A stretch of DNA of 64,000 bases from Candidatus Nitrosocosmicus sp. (GTDB lineage: Archaea > Thermoproteota > Nitrososphaeria > Nitrososphaerales > Nitrososphaeraceae). Positions within the stretch are counted from its first letter, which is position 1, and the number at the start of each line of letters is the position of its first letter. Made by a program: the position numbers and the translations under genes. The stretch is from assembly GCA_031177355.1 (NCBI GenBank), contig JAPSGR010000004.1, forward strand, positions 1-64,000, given 5' to 3'. The notes beneath the pieces are model-generated. The model was not told the origin of the DNA and ran no database searches. It saw only the letters and a list, made by a program, of their open reading frames with translations. Shown here one piece after another: positions 21,548-31,299 of this stretch.

Positions 21548-22660
21548 GTGCGACTTCTTGAATACCAGGGTAAAGAGCTATTCAATCAATTTGGTATTAA
21601 GACGCCAAAATCGATGTTAGCTCAAAATATTGAAGATGCAAGAGCTGCTGTACAGAACTTAGGCTATCCTTTCGTATTAAAATCACAATTAACTGTAGGA
21701 GGGCGTGGCAAAGCAGGAGCTATTCAAAAATGCAAGGATTCTGATGAATTGGAAACAAAATTTGCAGAGCTCCTTAATAAGGAGGTCAAGGGGGAACTGC
21801 CGAGAGGGATATTACTGGAGAAAATGGTTGAAATTGTGAAAGAGATTTACTTGTCCATATTTCTAAATAGAAGCAAGAGATGCTTCTCAATCATCGCTTC
21901 ATCAGAAGGGGGCGTTGACATAGAGCAAACTGACAACAAATTGATTCTGGATATTACTATTGATGGTATTTCTGAAGAGTTGGCCTATGAGATTGCCACC
22001 AAATTGGGTATACCCAAAGATTCACACGAAAATTTTAAATCTTTATTAATAAACCTTTTTAGATTGATTGTTGGAAAGGAAGCAGAACTGGCTGAAATTA
22101 ACCCTCTAGCGATTATATCTGATGGTTCACTATTAGCATTGGACGCAAAGGTGATAATTGATGATAATGCACTCTTCAGGCATAAAGATCTATTAAAATA
22201 TCTATACTTAACCGATTTGGAAAAACAAGCATCAGATAATGGATTTTCATTCGTTGAACTTGATGGAAATATTGCCATAATCGGAAACGGAGCTGGGCTA
22301 GTTATGTCAACATTAGATATGGTTACCGATGCCAATGGCACTGCAGGATCATTCCTAGATTTTGGAGGTAGAGCTACAAGTGAAACAATTTACGAAGCTA
22401 TCAAGGTTATTAGTAGACTGCCGAAAATACAAGCAATACTTGTTAATCTATTCGGAGGGATTGTGAGAACGGATCTGGTGGCTCTGGGAATATTAGAAGC
22501 GTACAAAAACAATATACTAAGAGTACCGGTTTTTGCACGAATTTCCGGTGCTCAGTCAGAAAAAGCTAAGGAATTATTACAAGGAAGTGAAGCTAGATTG
22601 TTTGACACAGTGGAGGAAGCAATAAATGCTGCCGTTCTTAAGGTCAAGAGTGATAGGTAA
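21548..22660 (+). CDS. sucC: Succinyl-CoA synthetase beta subunit
   Basis: RLLEYQGKELFNQFGI, ATP-grasp KSQLTVGGRGKAGAI, NLFGGIVRTDLVA; GTG start. Confidence 0.95.
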   Translation: MRLLEYQGKELFNQFGIKTPKSMLAQNIEDARAAVQNLGYPFVLKSQLTVGGRGKAGAIQKCKDSDELETKFAELLNKEVKGELPRGILLEKMVEIVKEIYLSIFLNRSKRCFSIIASSEGGVDIEQTDNKLILDITIDGISEELAYEIATKLGIPKDSHENFKSLLINLFRLIVGKEAELAEINPLAIISDGSLLALDAKVIIDDNALFRHKDLLKYLYLTDLEKQASDNGFSFVELDGNIAIIGNGAGLVMSTLDMVTDANGTAGSFLDFGGRATSETIYEAIKVISRLPKIQAILVNLFGGIVRTDLVALGILEAYKNNILRVPVFARISGAQSEKAKELLQGSEARLFDTVEEAINAAVLKVKSDR

Positions 22661-22674
22661 GAGGTTATGTTACT

Positions 22675-23592
22675 TTGAGTACACAATTTGATATTTTCAA
22701 AGTATTAATTGGTAATGGAACTGATGCCGATTATGAGAAAAAACCCGTCATAATTCAAGGAATAACTGGCAGTTTTGGTTCGACACATACGAGGTTGATG
22801 CGAAGTTATGGAACAAATGTAGCTGCTGGAGTCACTCCAGGTAAGGGAGGGTCTCATTTTGAATCAATTCCGGTTTTTGATTCAATGAATGAGGCAATAG
22901 AATCAACAGGGTCAAATATTTCGGGTATCTTTGTACCTGCACCATTTTTTTATAATGCGGCTAAGGAAGCTTTAGACAGTGGTATAAAGCTCCTAGTAGC
23001 CATACCCGAACATGTTCCCATTATTGATTCAATCAAAATATTTGAGTATGCTGAAAAGAAAGGTGCTAGAATGATCGGTCCAAATACACCCGGAGTAATA
23101 ATACCGGATACAATGAAAGTTGGGATTATGCCCGCTCAACCATTCAAAAAAGGAAACACAGTAGTGTTTTCAAGGAGTGGAACTTTAATGTACGAAGTAT
23201 CTTTTCATCTCTCAAATTCTGGGTATGGTCAACGTTTGGGTTTAGGAATTGGTGGGGATCCAATAAATGGCACAAATCTGATCGATTCTTTTGACCTTAT
23301 TCGAGAGAGAGATGATGTCGATTCTGTAGTTGTGGTGGGAGAAATTGGCGGGGATGCAGAGGAAATGTTGGCTGATTATTTAATCAGGACTAATTTTTCA
23401 AAACCGGTTGTTGCTTATATCGCAGGTCGATCTGCACCCAAGGAAAAGCGCATGGGCCATGCTGGCGCTATAGTATATGGAAATTATGGATCGGCAGATT
23501 CAAAAATTAATAATTATTCCAAGGCAAACGTTCCTGTTGCAAAAAGCCCTAGAGAAGTACCACTCTTACTGAGAACTTTGTTAAGAAAATAA
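22675..23592 (+). CDS. sucD: Succinyl-CoA synthetase alpha subunit
   Basis: VIIQGITGSFGSTHTRLM, GPNTPGVI, GEIGGDAEE, KRMGHAGAIV. Confidence 0.95.
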   Translation: MSTQFDIFKVLIGNGTDADYEKKPVIIQGITGSFGSTHTRLMRSYGTNVAAGVTPGKGGSHFESIPVFDSMNEAIESTGSNISGIFVPAPFFYNAAKEALDSGIKLLVAIPEHVPIIDSIKIFEYAEKKGARMIGPNTPGVIIPDTMKVGIMPAQPFKKGNTVVFSRSGTLMYEVSFHLSNSGYGQRLGLGIGGDPINGTNLIDSFDLIRERDDVDSVVVVGEIGGDAEEMLADYLIRTNFSKPVVAYIAGRSAPKEKRMGHAGAIVYGNYGSADSKINNYSKANVPVAKSPREVPLLLRTLLRK

Positions 23593-23655
23593 AAACAAAA
23601 GAGTTAGGATTATTCTAACTTATATTATATTAAATGGCCCTGAACCGAGTTAAGT

Positions 23656-23823
23656 TTGGAAAAAAGGTTTTGTTCCAATTGTATGCTGAAAACTCTGCAC
23701 GAATCAATAGAAGAAAAAGACTTAATTTACACCTATAAAAGGAAGCGCTTATATAAATGTCAAAATTGTGGATATTCATCAAGGAAAAGAGGTCTGCGAC
23801 CATCCTCTGAGTCAGTTTATTGA
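23656..23823 (+). CDS. Small zinc-ribbon protein (55 aa), absent from the ORF track
   Basis: TTG start: (M)EKRFCSNCMLKTLHESIEEKDLIYTYKRKRLYKCQNCGYSSRKRGLRPSSESVY*; paired CxxC motifs. Confidence 0.55.
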   Translation: MEKRFCSNCMLKTLHESIEEKDLIYTYKRKRLYKCQNCGYSSRKRGLRPSSESVY

Positions 23824-23892
23824 ATAGTCGTAACAATTTTAGAAAAAATATGCAAAGCATAATTTACAACATGCGATATTAAAGTATAATTA

Positions 23893-24492
23893 ATGCGAAA
23901 AAGATATCTTGTCTATTTAGATAATAAGCGCCATTTATCTCCCCAAAATTCAAAGGATTTATTGCAAAGTTTGCGATACCTTTTGAAATATCACTCTGAT
24001 GAAGAAATCAGAGATATTCGTATTTCTGAGTATTTTATCGAATTGGATATCGGCTCAGATCAAACAACTATTTTTGCTGAAAATGATGAAAAATTTTTTT
24101 CATCTATCCGGTCTATCGGATCACCCGTATATATAGAAGAACTAACTGAAAAGAAAGATAAGATATCCGATGAAGAAGCCATTTCATCGGCTATATGTTT
24201 ATTTAACTTGGAAAGATTCTGGAAATCTCATGAGGTCTTGGAAGGTGTATGGAGAAATGCTTATGGCTTTACCAAGGAGTTACTTAATGGTATAATTTTA
24301 GTAGATGCGGCGTATGTTCATCTACAGAAGGGAGAATTCGAAATATATATTTCCATATTGAAACGCTCCGTGGAGAAGCTCAAGGATTCTCCAGATTATT
24401 TTTTTAATATCGATATGGGAATGCTCATAAATAATCTCAATAATATATTGTCCGAAAATAAAGCATTCTATTTCAAGATTATATTGAAATAA
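23893..24492 (+). CDS. DUF309 domain protein
   Basis: ICLFNLERFWKSHEVLEGVWRNAYGFTKELLNGIILVDAAYVHLQKG. Confidence 0.8.
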   Translation: MRKRYLVYLDNKRHLSPQNSKDLLQSLRYLLKYHSDEEIRDIRISEYFIELDIGSDQTTIFAENDEKFFSSIRSIGSPVYIEELTEKKDKISDEEAISSAICLFNLERFWKSHEVLEGVWRNAYGFTKELLNGIILVDAAYVHLQKGEFEIYISILKRSVEKLKDSPDYFFNIDMGMLINNLNNILSENKAFYFKIILK

Positions 24493-24498
24493 TACCAA

Positions 24499-24583
24499 AG
24501 GTGGGGAAGGGATTCGAACCCTTATATATTCGCTAACTGCAATAGTTCTGCAGGCGAACGCATGGCCGCTCTGCCACCCCACC
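24499..24583 (-). tRNA. tRNA-Cys (GCA) with a 13-nt intron in the anticodon loop
   Basis: GGTGGGG/CCCCACC acceptor, U73, TTCGC-[CTGCAGAACTATTGCAGTTA]-GCGAA, T-arm AAGGG TTCGAAT CCCTT; CTGCA/TGCAG pairing consistent with a BHB splice motif. Confidence 0.9.
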
Positions 24584-24683
24584 AACAGTTTTGATCTATC
24601 AAATAATCGAAAACTTATATTTCTTTGTAACCATTCATTATTTTATATCACTTTATAGACTTTGGAAAACTACTTTTTAAAAT

Positions 24684-24923
24684 TTAATATTTTAGGATGC
24701 TTTTTGAAGCAAGAGTAATATCTTCTGGTTTTATTGTTTTTCGATGAGCATGTCTTGCTAATTCCACTGCTTGCCTGGCTACATTCTCTCCAATAAATTC
24801 AAGTATTTTTCTTAACTCATCTGCTGCGCTGTCGCTAACTCTTTCAGCACCAAATTTCTTTATAATCCTATGAACCGAGGCTAATGCTATTTCAGAGTCT
24901 GAATCTATGCTCAATTTATACAC
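24684..24923 (-). CDS. Archaeal histone
   Basis: IALASVHRIIKKFGAERVSDSAADELRKILEFIGENVARQAVELARHAHRKTIKPEDITLASK histone fold. Confidence 0.95.
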   Translation of the reverse strand: MYKLSIDSDSEIALASVHRIIKKFGAERVSDSAADELRKILEFIGENVARQAVELARHAHRKTIKPEDITLASKSILKY

Positions 24924-25135
24924 TCACAATCCAAATTAATTCTATTAAATGGCAGTGTAAAACAGATTAAATTAGCAAGGTGAATGTTTTTGTCAAGTTC
25001 ATATACCCATTTAGTCTAATCGAGCAGTAGTGTATATCTTGGACTGCTTATCAAAAGGGAATATTAAAACTCTTGTTCATTTGTGAATGAATGAAAACTC
25101 AAAAATTAAGTAATTGTATGTCGTAAAGATATTGA

Positions 25136-25912
25136 TTGTCCTATATAGATTCCCATATTCACTTGGCATCTAGACAATATCGACCCTATCATGAATCAAT
25201 TTTTAATTTAATGCTTCAGACACATCTACAATGTTTTTGTATGTCTGAAGATTATGATTCATCTATTCAAACAATATTATTAAAAGAAAAATTTGTAAAT
25301 AATTCGAACCTATTACTGGCTTTTGTAGGAATTCACCCCCAGTATGCAACGTCATCAACAGACATTAATGCATTTAGCGATTTTTTTTCTTCTAATTTAG
25401 ATCAGATAGATGGTGTAGGTGAAATCGGCCTTGATCCAACTTACACCGATTTATATCCTAAAAATTCCATGACAAGTCAGAAACTTATTTTTTATAAAAT
25501 GCTCACATTAGCCGAGCAGAATAAAAAACCCGTCTCAATTCACTCCAGAAGGTCAGTAGGTGACATATTAGAGGTGTTGCCTTCTTATAGAATCAAGAAT
25601 TTGGTCTTCCATTGGTATGAAGGAAGTAAGAAAAATCTTAAAAAAATTAATGAAATGGGTTTTTTCGCCTCATTTGGTCCATATGTCTTGTACAACAAAG
25701 AGAAACAAAACTTGCTAAGAGAATCGGATAAAAATTTTGTGTTAGTAGAGACGGATGGCCCGGTCAGGTACAAAGGATGCTTTGAAAATGTCTTAACTTC
25801 TCCTAGTCTGATTTTAAGTATTATTTTTTTAATTTCAAATATTTTTGAAAGGCCATTTCAAGAGACTTCTGAACTATTATTTTTGAATGCATCTAGATTT
25901 ATCAATACTTAA
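25136..25912 (+). CDS. TatD-family metal-dependent hydrolase
   Basis: YIDSHIHLAS, FVGIHPQY, GVGEIGLDPTY, VSIHSRRS, LVETDGPV; TTG start. Confidence 0.88.
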   Translation: MSYIDSHIHLASRQYRPYHESIFNLMLQTHLQCFCMSEDYDSSIQTILLKEKFVNNSNLLLAFVGIHPQYATSSTDINAFSDFFSSNLDQIDGVGEIGLDPTYTDLYPKNSMTSQKLIFYKMLTLAEQNKKPVSIHSRRSVGDILEVLPSYRIKNLVFHWYEGSKKNLKKINEMGFFASFGPYVLYNKEKQNLLRESDKNFVLVETDGPVRYKGCFENVLTSPSLILSIIFLISNIFERPFQETSELLFLNASRFINT

Positions 25913-25985
25913 TGGAAATCTAAAAAATAGCCCGTAATATTACTAGGAAAAGAGATAAAATACCCTTTGCATTTTTTCTTATTCT

Positions 25986-26225
25986 GTGGACAGAGTCAAA
26001 AAAATGGCCAATGAATTGTTAGAACGTTATCCAGACAAATTTACTAGCGATTTTAATGAAAATAAGGAAACTATAAAAAATTTTGCCGTGGTTAGATCGA
26101 AAGAATTGCGAAACAAGATTGCGGGCTACATTACTTCAAATGTCAACAGAAACTTGGCACAGCAGAATGCTTCTCTATCTTATTCAGAGGAAACTCCCGA
26201 ACCGAGAGAAGAAATAATCGAGTAG
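25986..26225 (+). CDS. Small protein, S17e-like length and composition (RVKKMANELLERYPDKFTSDFNENKE)
   Basis: 79 aa, GTG start; DRVKKMANELLERYPDKFTSDFNENKETIKNFAVVRSKELRNKIAGYITSNVNR resembles ribosomal protein S17e. Confidence 0.75.
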   Translation: MDRVKKMANELLERYPDKFTSDFNENKETIKNFAVVRSKELRNKIAGYITSNVNRNLAQQNASLSYSEETPEPREEIIE

Positions 26226-26227
26226 TA

Positions 26228-26482
26228 TTGATAACGATAGACTTACGAGGCGGAATTAGAAAAAAGATCGGACTTTCTCAATTAAATTTGAATGAGGAAG
26301 AAATTAGTATGGCTGAAATGATCACTTATTTGGAAAAGAAGTACGACATAGACCATAAGCTTATGGAGAAAGAGGTTATGGTTGTTATAAATGGTGTCGA
26401 TTCCTCAATTCTAGGGGGACGACAAGCTATAATTTCTTCAGGCGATATTGTAACCCTCTTATCTATAGTCCATGGTGGGTGA
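26228..26482 (+). CDS. MoaD/ThiS/Urm1-like ubiquitin-fold protein ending in Gly-Gly
   Basis: LSQLNLNEEEISMAEMITYLEKKY...VVINGVDSSILGGRQAIISSGDIVTLLSIVHGG; TTG start. Confidence 0.85.
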   Translation: MITIDLRGGIRKKIGLSQLNLNEEEISMAEMITYLEKKYDIDHKLMEKEVMVVINGVDSSILGGRQAIISSGDIVTLLSIVHGG

Positions 26483-26510
26483 TTAGGATTTATTGTGAAA
26501 TTTATTAAGG

Positions 26511-27110
26511 GTGGTGGATCCTATTTATATCGTGACTTTTGAGGGTGTCTTTAAAACAGTAAAAGTATCGAAAGATCGGATTGGGTCCATTGTGGGAAAA
26601 AATGGGGTTATAAAATCTGAAATAGAATCCAAATGCAATGTTTTGTTAAATGTGGATGGGGAAACAGGAGATGTATCGATCAAATTAAGAGGTAATGATG
26701 CCTTGACACATAGCGGCGTCTTTAAAGCGTCAGAAATAATACTAGCTATTTCAAAAGGATTTTCGCCACAGAGAGCCTTTCGACTTTTATCGGACGAATG
26801 CATACTTCAACTCGTTGACCTCCGAGAATATTCCGGTAAATCATTAAATTCTTTAGACCGAATAAAATCTAGACTCATTGGACAAAATGGCAAGTTCCGC
26901 AAGAATCTTGAAGATTTTTCAGGCTCCGATATATCGATTTATGGTCATTTTGCAGGCTTTATAGGCACATTTGATGAAACTTCTCTAGCTTTGAATGCTA
27001 TACTTATGATATGCAAAGGGAGTTCACATAAGGCTGTGTATCATATGTTAGAAGAACACAAACGCAAGAAAAAGTTAGAGAGATTGGAACTTTGGGAAAA
27101 ATCAGATTAG
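26511..27110 (+). CDS. KH-domain RNA-binding protein (Pno1/Dim2-like ribosome assembly factor)
   Basis: VSKDRIGSIVGKNGVIKSEIESKCNVLLNVD, FSPQRAFRLLSDE, RIKSRLIGQNGKFRKNLEDFSGSDISIYG. Confidence 0.9.
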   Translation: MVDPIYIVTFEGVFKTVKVSKDRIGSIVGKNGVIKSEIESKCNVLLNVDGETGDVSIKLRGNDALTHSGVFKASEIILAISKGFSPQRAFRLLSDECILQLVDLREYSGKSLNSLDRIKSRLIGQNGKFRKNLEDFSGSDISIYGHFAGFIGTFDETSLALNAILMICKGSSHKAVYHMLEEHKRKKKLERLELWEKSD

Positions 27111-27226
27111 ATTCCCTATAACTGTTTGAATAATACCGCTCAAGGCATCACTTAATATCAATTCTCTTTGTTGTTGCTTGTACAATTATCAACTAGATAA
27201 AGGAGTATCATCAATGTTTTTTTACT

Positions 27227-27805
27227 TCAAGTAACTTTGCTTGTACCCCATCGTGTAAAAATGTCGTTATTTATATTAAATTGATCAAGAGTTTTCCCTA
27301 TTATATGTGAAATCATATCTTCAATTGTCTTTGGTCTATGATAAAACCCTGGCATTGCAGGCAGGATTACCACACCAATTTCCGATAATTTTAGCATATT
27401 AGTTATATGAATTTTCGACAAAGGAGTTTCCCTTGGAACGATAACGAGTCTTCTATTCTCTTTAATGGTTACAGAAGCAGCCCTAGAAATGAGGTTGTCA
27501 TCATATCCATTTGCTATGCTTGACATAGTCTTCATACTGCAAGGAATAATGGCCATCCCGTTTGTTTTAAAAGAACCACTTGATATCGCTGCGGCCATGT
27601 TAGTTTCTTCATAACTGAAATCTGCAACATTTAATATTTCATCTATATTTTCATCTGTTTCAATTTCGATATTTTTTTTAGCCCATTTACTTAAGACCAA
27701 ATGGGTTTCAATCTTTAGTTTAGCCAATGCCTGCAAAAATCTTATGCCGTAAATTACGCCAGAGCTTCCACTGATCCCTACCACCAATTTTAGATTTTCG
27801 CTCAT
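27227..27805 (-). CDS. ubiX: UbiX-family flavin prenyltransferase
   Basis: LVVGISGSSGVIYGIRFLQAL, IIPCSMKTMSSIANGYDDNLISRAA, RRLVIVPRETPLS. Confidence 0.93.
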   Translation of the reverse strand: MSENLKLVVGISGSSGVIYGIRFLQALAKLKIETHLVLSKWAKKNIEIETDENIDEILNVADFSYEETNMAAAISSGSFKTNGMAIIPCSMKTMSSIANGYDDNLISRAASVTIKENRRLVIVPRETPLSKIHITNMLKLSEIGVVILPAMPGFYHRPKTIEDMISHIIGKTLDQFNINNDIFTRWGTSKVT

Positions 27806-27862
27806 TATATTATTGAATTTGTATCCAATATTTTATATTAAATATTCTACTACCAATTCATC

Positions 27863-28771
27863 ATGCTTACAGTTTTTGGGTCGGTTGCCCTAGATACTAC
27901 TCGGACCCCTTTTGAAGTAAGAGAACGCGTTATGGGTGGAGCTGCAACATATGCATCTTTGGCCGCATCATTTTTTTCACCAGTCTCGTTAATTGGAGTT
28001 ATAGGCAATGATTTTCCAAATTCTTACTATACTCTCTTAGAAAAGAGATTAAATCTGGAGGGATTGGTACGTCATAATAATAAAAAAACCTTTTTTTATG
28101 ATTCTTCATTCGACTATGACTTATCTCACAGAACCACAAACTTAACTGAATTAAACGTGTTAGAAGATTTTGAACCAGTCGTACCCAAAGAATATGTTGA
28201 TTCTAAATATTTATACTTGGCAAATAACGACCCCGATCAAAATATAAAAATTATTTCCAAATTCAAAAATCCTCAGCTTATAGTATGCGACACAATAGAG
28301 TATTGGATAGAGAACAAGAAAGCTTCTGTGATATCAATGATGAAAAAAACACACGGTGTGGTTATAAATGATCAAGAAGCCCGATTACTTTGCAATAGTT
28401 CTAATTTGATTAAATGTGGCCGACAACTTTTATCATATGGCCCAAAATTTGTAGTAATCAAAAAGGGTGAACACGGAGTATTATTTTTTTATGATGATGT
28501 TATTATACCAATACCTGGTTATCCTTTAGAAACTGTAGTTGATCCTACGGGTGCCGGAGATTCCTTTGCCGGTGGTTTTATGGGTTACTTAATAGCTAAT
28601 AAAAAAGAAGATACATTTAACGATACTCAATTGTTGAAAGACTCTATTTTAATGGGTAGTGTTATGGGCACCTTCGCAATAGAATCATTTGGAACTGACA
28701 AGTTATTTGAAATAACTCTATCAGACATCCTGAATCGATTTGAACTTTACAAGAAAATGCTTTCGGTTTAG
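27863..28771 (+). CDS. PfkB-family carbohydrate kinase
   Basis: GGAATYASLAASFF, C-terminal DPTGAGDSFAGGFMGYL. Confidence 0.9.
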   Translation: MLTVFGSVALDTTRTPFEVRERVMGGAATYASLAASFFSPVSLIGVIGNDFPNSYYTLLEKRLNLEGLVRHNNKKTFFYDSSFDYDLSHRTTNLTELNVLEDFEPVVPKEYVDSKYLYLANNDPDQNIKIISKFKNPQLIVCDTIEYWIENKKASVISMMKKTHGVVINDQEARLLCNSSNLIKCGRQLLSYGPKFVVIKKGEHGVLFFYDDVIIPIPGYPLETVVDPTGAGDSFAGGFMGYLIANKKEDTFNDTQLLKDSILMGSVMGTFAIESFGTDKLFEITLSDILNRFELYKKMLSV

Positions 28772-28827
28772 TTTTCAGAAAGCATTATTATCATCTTGTT
28801 TGCATTATTAAATGACTATCAAAATAA

Positions 28828-29418
28828 ATGAAAATTTTAATCCTTGATAATTTTGATTCATTCGTTTATAATATTTCTCAACTTGTAGGGTTATTAAATG
28901 CGTTACCTATTGTTATGCGAAATAACCAAATTGATGTCGAAGGTATTCGAAAAATGAGTCCTGATGCCATAGTTATTTCGCCTGGTCCAGGCCATCCAAA
29001 GTATAAAAAGGATTTTGGAATCTGTAATGATGTAATAACTAAACTTGGTCCATCAATCCCTATTTTAGGTATCTGCTTGGGTCATCAGGGCTTGGTACAC
29101 GCCTTTGGAGGTAAGGTCAAAAGGGCTAATGAAATTCGACATGGGAAAACAAGTAATATAGAATTTAATGAATACTCGAAATTATTTGAAGGGGTTAAGA
29201 ACCCATTTGTTGCGACACGATATCATTCATTAATTGCCGACAAATCTACATTCCCTAAATGCCTTAGAATTACATCGACGTCATTAGATGATGGTGAGAT
29301 TATGAGCGCTCGTCATGAAAAATATCTTATTGAGGGTATTCAATTTCATCCAGAATCTGTATTGACCACTGAAGGAAAAAAAATTCTTTTAAACTTCATA
29401 CAAATGGTGAAGAGATGA
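28828..29418 (+). CDS. trpG: Anthranilate synthase glutamine amidotransferase subunit
   Basis: LILDNFDSFVYNI, ISPGPGHP, ILGICLGHQGL, GIQFHPESVLT. Confidence 0.93.
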   Translation: MKILILDNFDSFVYNISQLVGLLNALPIVMRNNQIDVEGIRKMSPDAIVISPGPGHPKYKKDFGICNDVITKLGPSIPILGICLGHQGLVHAFGGKVKRANEIRHGKTSNIEFNEYSKLFEGVKNPFVATRYHSLIADKSTFPKCLRITSTSLDDGEIMSARHEKYLIEGIQFHPESVLTTEGKKILLNFIQMVKR

Positions 29419-30560
29419 CTCATAGTTTCGATGGATCAAATTCAACTCAAGAAATTGAATTAATAAAAGAAAATCATCTTCTTAATCGATTAGTACTAAA
29501 AAAATTAGCACGCAATGAACATCTTGACCATGATGAGATATTTCAAGTGATAAGAAACATTACCAGCGGAAAATGTTCGAAAGTTTTTGTTTCTGCTTTT
29601 TTAATGGCCTTGGCAGTAAATGGTGAGAACCATAATGAATATTCTGGTGTAATCGAAGCTGTAAGGTCCGCATCAGTTAGAATTTCTCCAACGTCCAGGT
29701 TCCCATTGGTAGATAATTGTGGGACAGGGGGTGACATGTTGAATACATTTAACATAAGCACAGCCGCAGCAATTATTGCCAGCTCATGTAACAGGGTTGC
29801 TGTCGCCAAGCACGGGAATCGATCTTCCTCTGGCCTAAGTGGAAGCGCCGATTTGTTTGAACATATAGGATACCCATTAGAAAATAAAGATTTGAACCGA
29901 ACAGAAAAGTCAATAGAAACATTCGGGTTGGGTTTTCTGTTTGCTCCCAATTATCATCCTGGATTAAAAAATGTATCTCAAATTAGAAAGGAATTAGGAG
30001 TACAAACTATTTTTAATAAAATTGGACCATTGTGTAATCCTTGTAGTAACTTATATGCTCAGGCTATTGGTGTAGCGGATCCGTTACTATTAATTACTAT
30101 TCCTAAGATAATTCCAATGCTTGGACTTGAGCGAGCAATGATCGTTCATTCTGAAGATGGAATGGATGAACTTTCTACAACTTGTAAAAACACGGTTATC
30201 CATGTTATCCAAAATGAAGGGAAATATTTAACTCATACGGAAATTCTTGATCCACGGATACTGGGGATACCAAGAGCTTCAATTAGTGATATAGCAGTAA
30301 GAAGTAAAAATGATGCGATTAATGAAAGTTTGCGCGTAATTTACGGGAAATATCGCAATAATCCCAAAGAAAATATCGTCCTTCTCAATAGTGCCGCTAT
30401 TCTGGTTGTAGGAAATATAGTGAACACATTTGAGGAAGGTCTGAACATTACTCGAGAATGTGTTAGAGAAGGACGACCTCAAAAACTATTGCAAAAGATG
30501 ATAAAAAGCATTGGAGATATTAGCAAATTGGAAATGGCTGAAAAAGCACTCGATGTATAA
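29415..30560 (+). CDS. trpD: Anthranilate phosphoribosyltransferase
   Basis: VDNCGTGGDMLNTFNIST, AKHGNRSSSGLSGSADLFE; ATGA overlap with trpG. Confidence 0.93.
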   Translation: MTHSFDGSNSTQEIELIKENHLLNRLVLKKLARNEHLDHDEIFQVIRNITSGKCSKVFVSAFLMALAVNGENHNEYSGVIEAVRSASVRISPTSRFPLVDNCGTGGDMLNTFNISTAAAIIASSCNRVAVAKHGNRSSSGLSGSADLFEHIGYPLENKDLNRTEKSIETFGLGFLFAPNYHPGLKNVSQIRKELGVQTIFNKIGPLCNPCSNLYAQAIGVADPLLLITIPKIIPMLGLERAMIVHSEDGMDELSTTCKNTVIHVIQNEGKYLTHTEILDPRILGIPRASISDIAVRSKNDAINESLRVIYGKYRNNPKENIVLLNSAAILVVGNIVNTFEEGLNITRECVREGRPQKLLQKMIKSIGDISKLEMAEKALDV

Positions 30561-30573
30561 TCAATAAAGATCA

Positions 30574-31200
30574 TTAGACCAAGAAGTTGTTAATCCTGCT
30601 ACTTTCCTGAGGGCTATAACCTTTGCAGAGTAAATAGATTTCACTACTCTGTTTTCTGCTTGCGTCAGGCTTAGTTATGATCACATTTGAAAATATTCTT
30701 TTGGTGTCTGCAATAAATTCTGAAGTTGTTTCACCCTGAAATAATTTATACAAAGCGTTTCCATCAACTCTAAGAATTTTTTTTGTTATCTCTAATGCTT
30801 TTCTGGTTAGGTCGATTTGTTTTAAATGATCAATTTCCCATAATCCTGATACGTTTGGAGCAAGGTCAGAAAGTACCAAATCTGCTTTACCATCTAAATA
30901 TTTTAGAATCAAGCTTAGTGTTTCTGTGTCGTCTACATCTCTAATAATAGTGATGACATTTGGAATCGGATCTATGCTCTTTAAATCTACACCTATAACC
31001 ATACCGCCTTTACCTACAACTTTAGATGCTAATTGCAACCAGCCACCTGGTGCGGATCCAATATCAACAATTTTCATGCCCTTTTTTAGAATGTGGTAGG
31101 ACTTGTTTAGTTGTGATAGTTTGTACACCGCCCTACTTCTATAATTATTTTCCTTAGCTAATTTTCGATATTGATCCCTTCTAGCATCAGCAAGTTTCAA
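30574..31200 (-). CDS. rlmE: FtsJ/RlmE-family rRNA 2'-O-methyltransferase
   Basis: YRSRAVYKLSQL, VDIGSAPGGWLQLAS, VLSDLAPNVSG, KPDASRKQSSEIYLLCKG. Confidence 0.94.
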   Translation of the reverse strand: MKLADARRDQYRKLAKENNYRSRAVYKLSQLNKSYHILKKGMKIVDIGSAPGGWLQLASKVVGKGGMVIGVDLKSIDPIPNVITIIRDVDDTETLSLILKYLDGKADLVLSDLAPNVSGLWEIDHLKQIDLTRKALEITKKILRVDGNALYKLFQGETTSEFIADTKRIFSNVIITKPDASRKQSSEIYLLCKGYSPQESSRINNFLV

Positions 31201-31299
31201 TCTTTATTTCTTAGAAAATTAACTGGTGTAAGCGTAATAATTGTTTCCTAGTGATAAATCCAGAAATGTTTTTTATGGGATAGAGCATTAAAAAATTTT

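Noticed and set aside
23634-23738. ATG ORF MALNRVKFGKKVLFQLYAENSARINRRKRLNLHL overlapping the zinc-ribbon frame
   Set aside because: The alternative frame contains paired CxxC motifs and is the more plausible gene.
29543-29950. 135-aa antisense ORF inside trpD
   Set aside because: Opposite conserved trpD motifs; no independent coding evidence.
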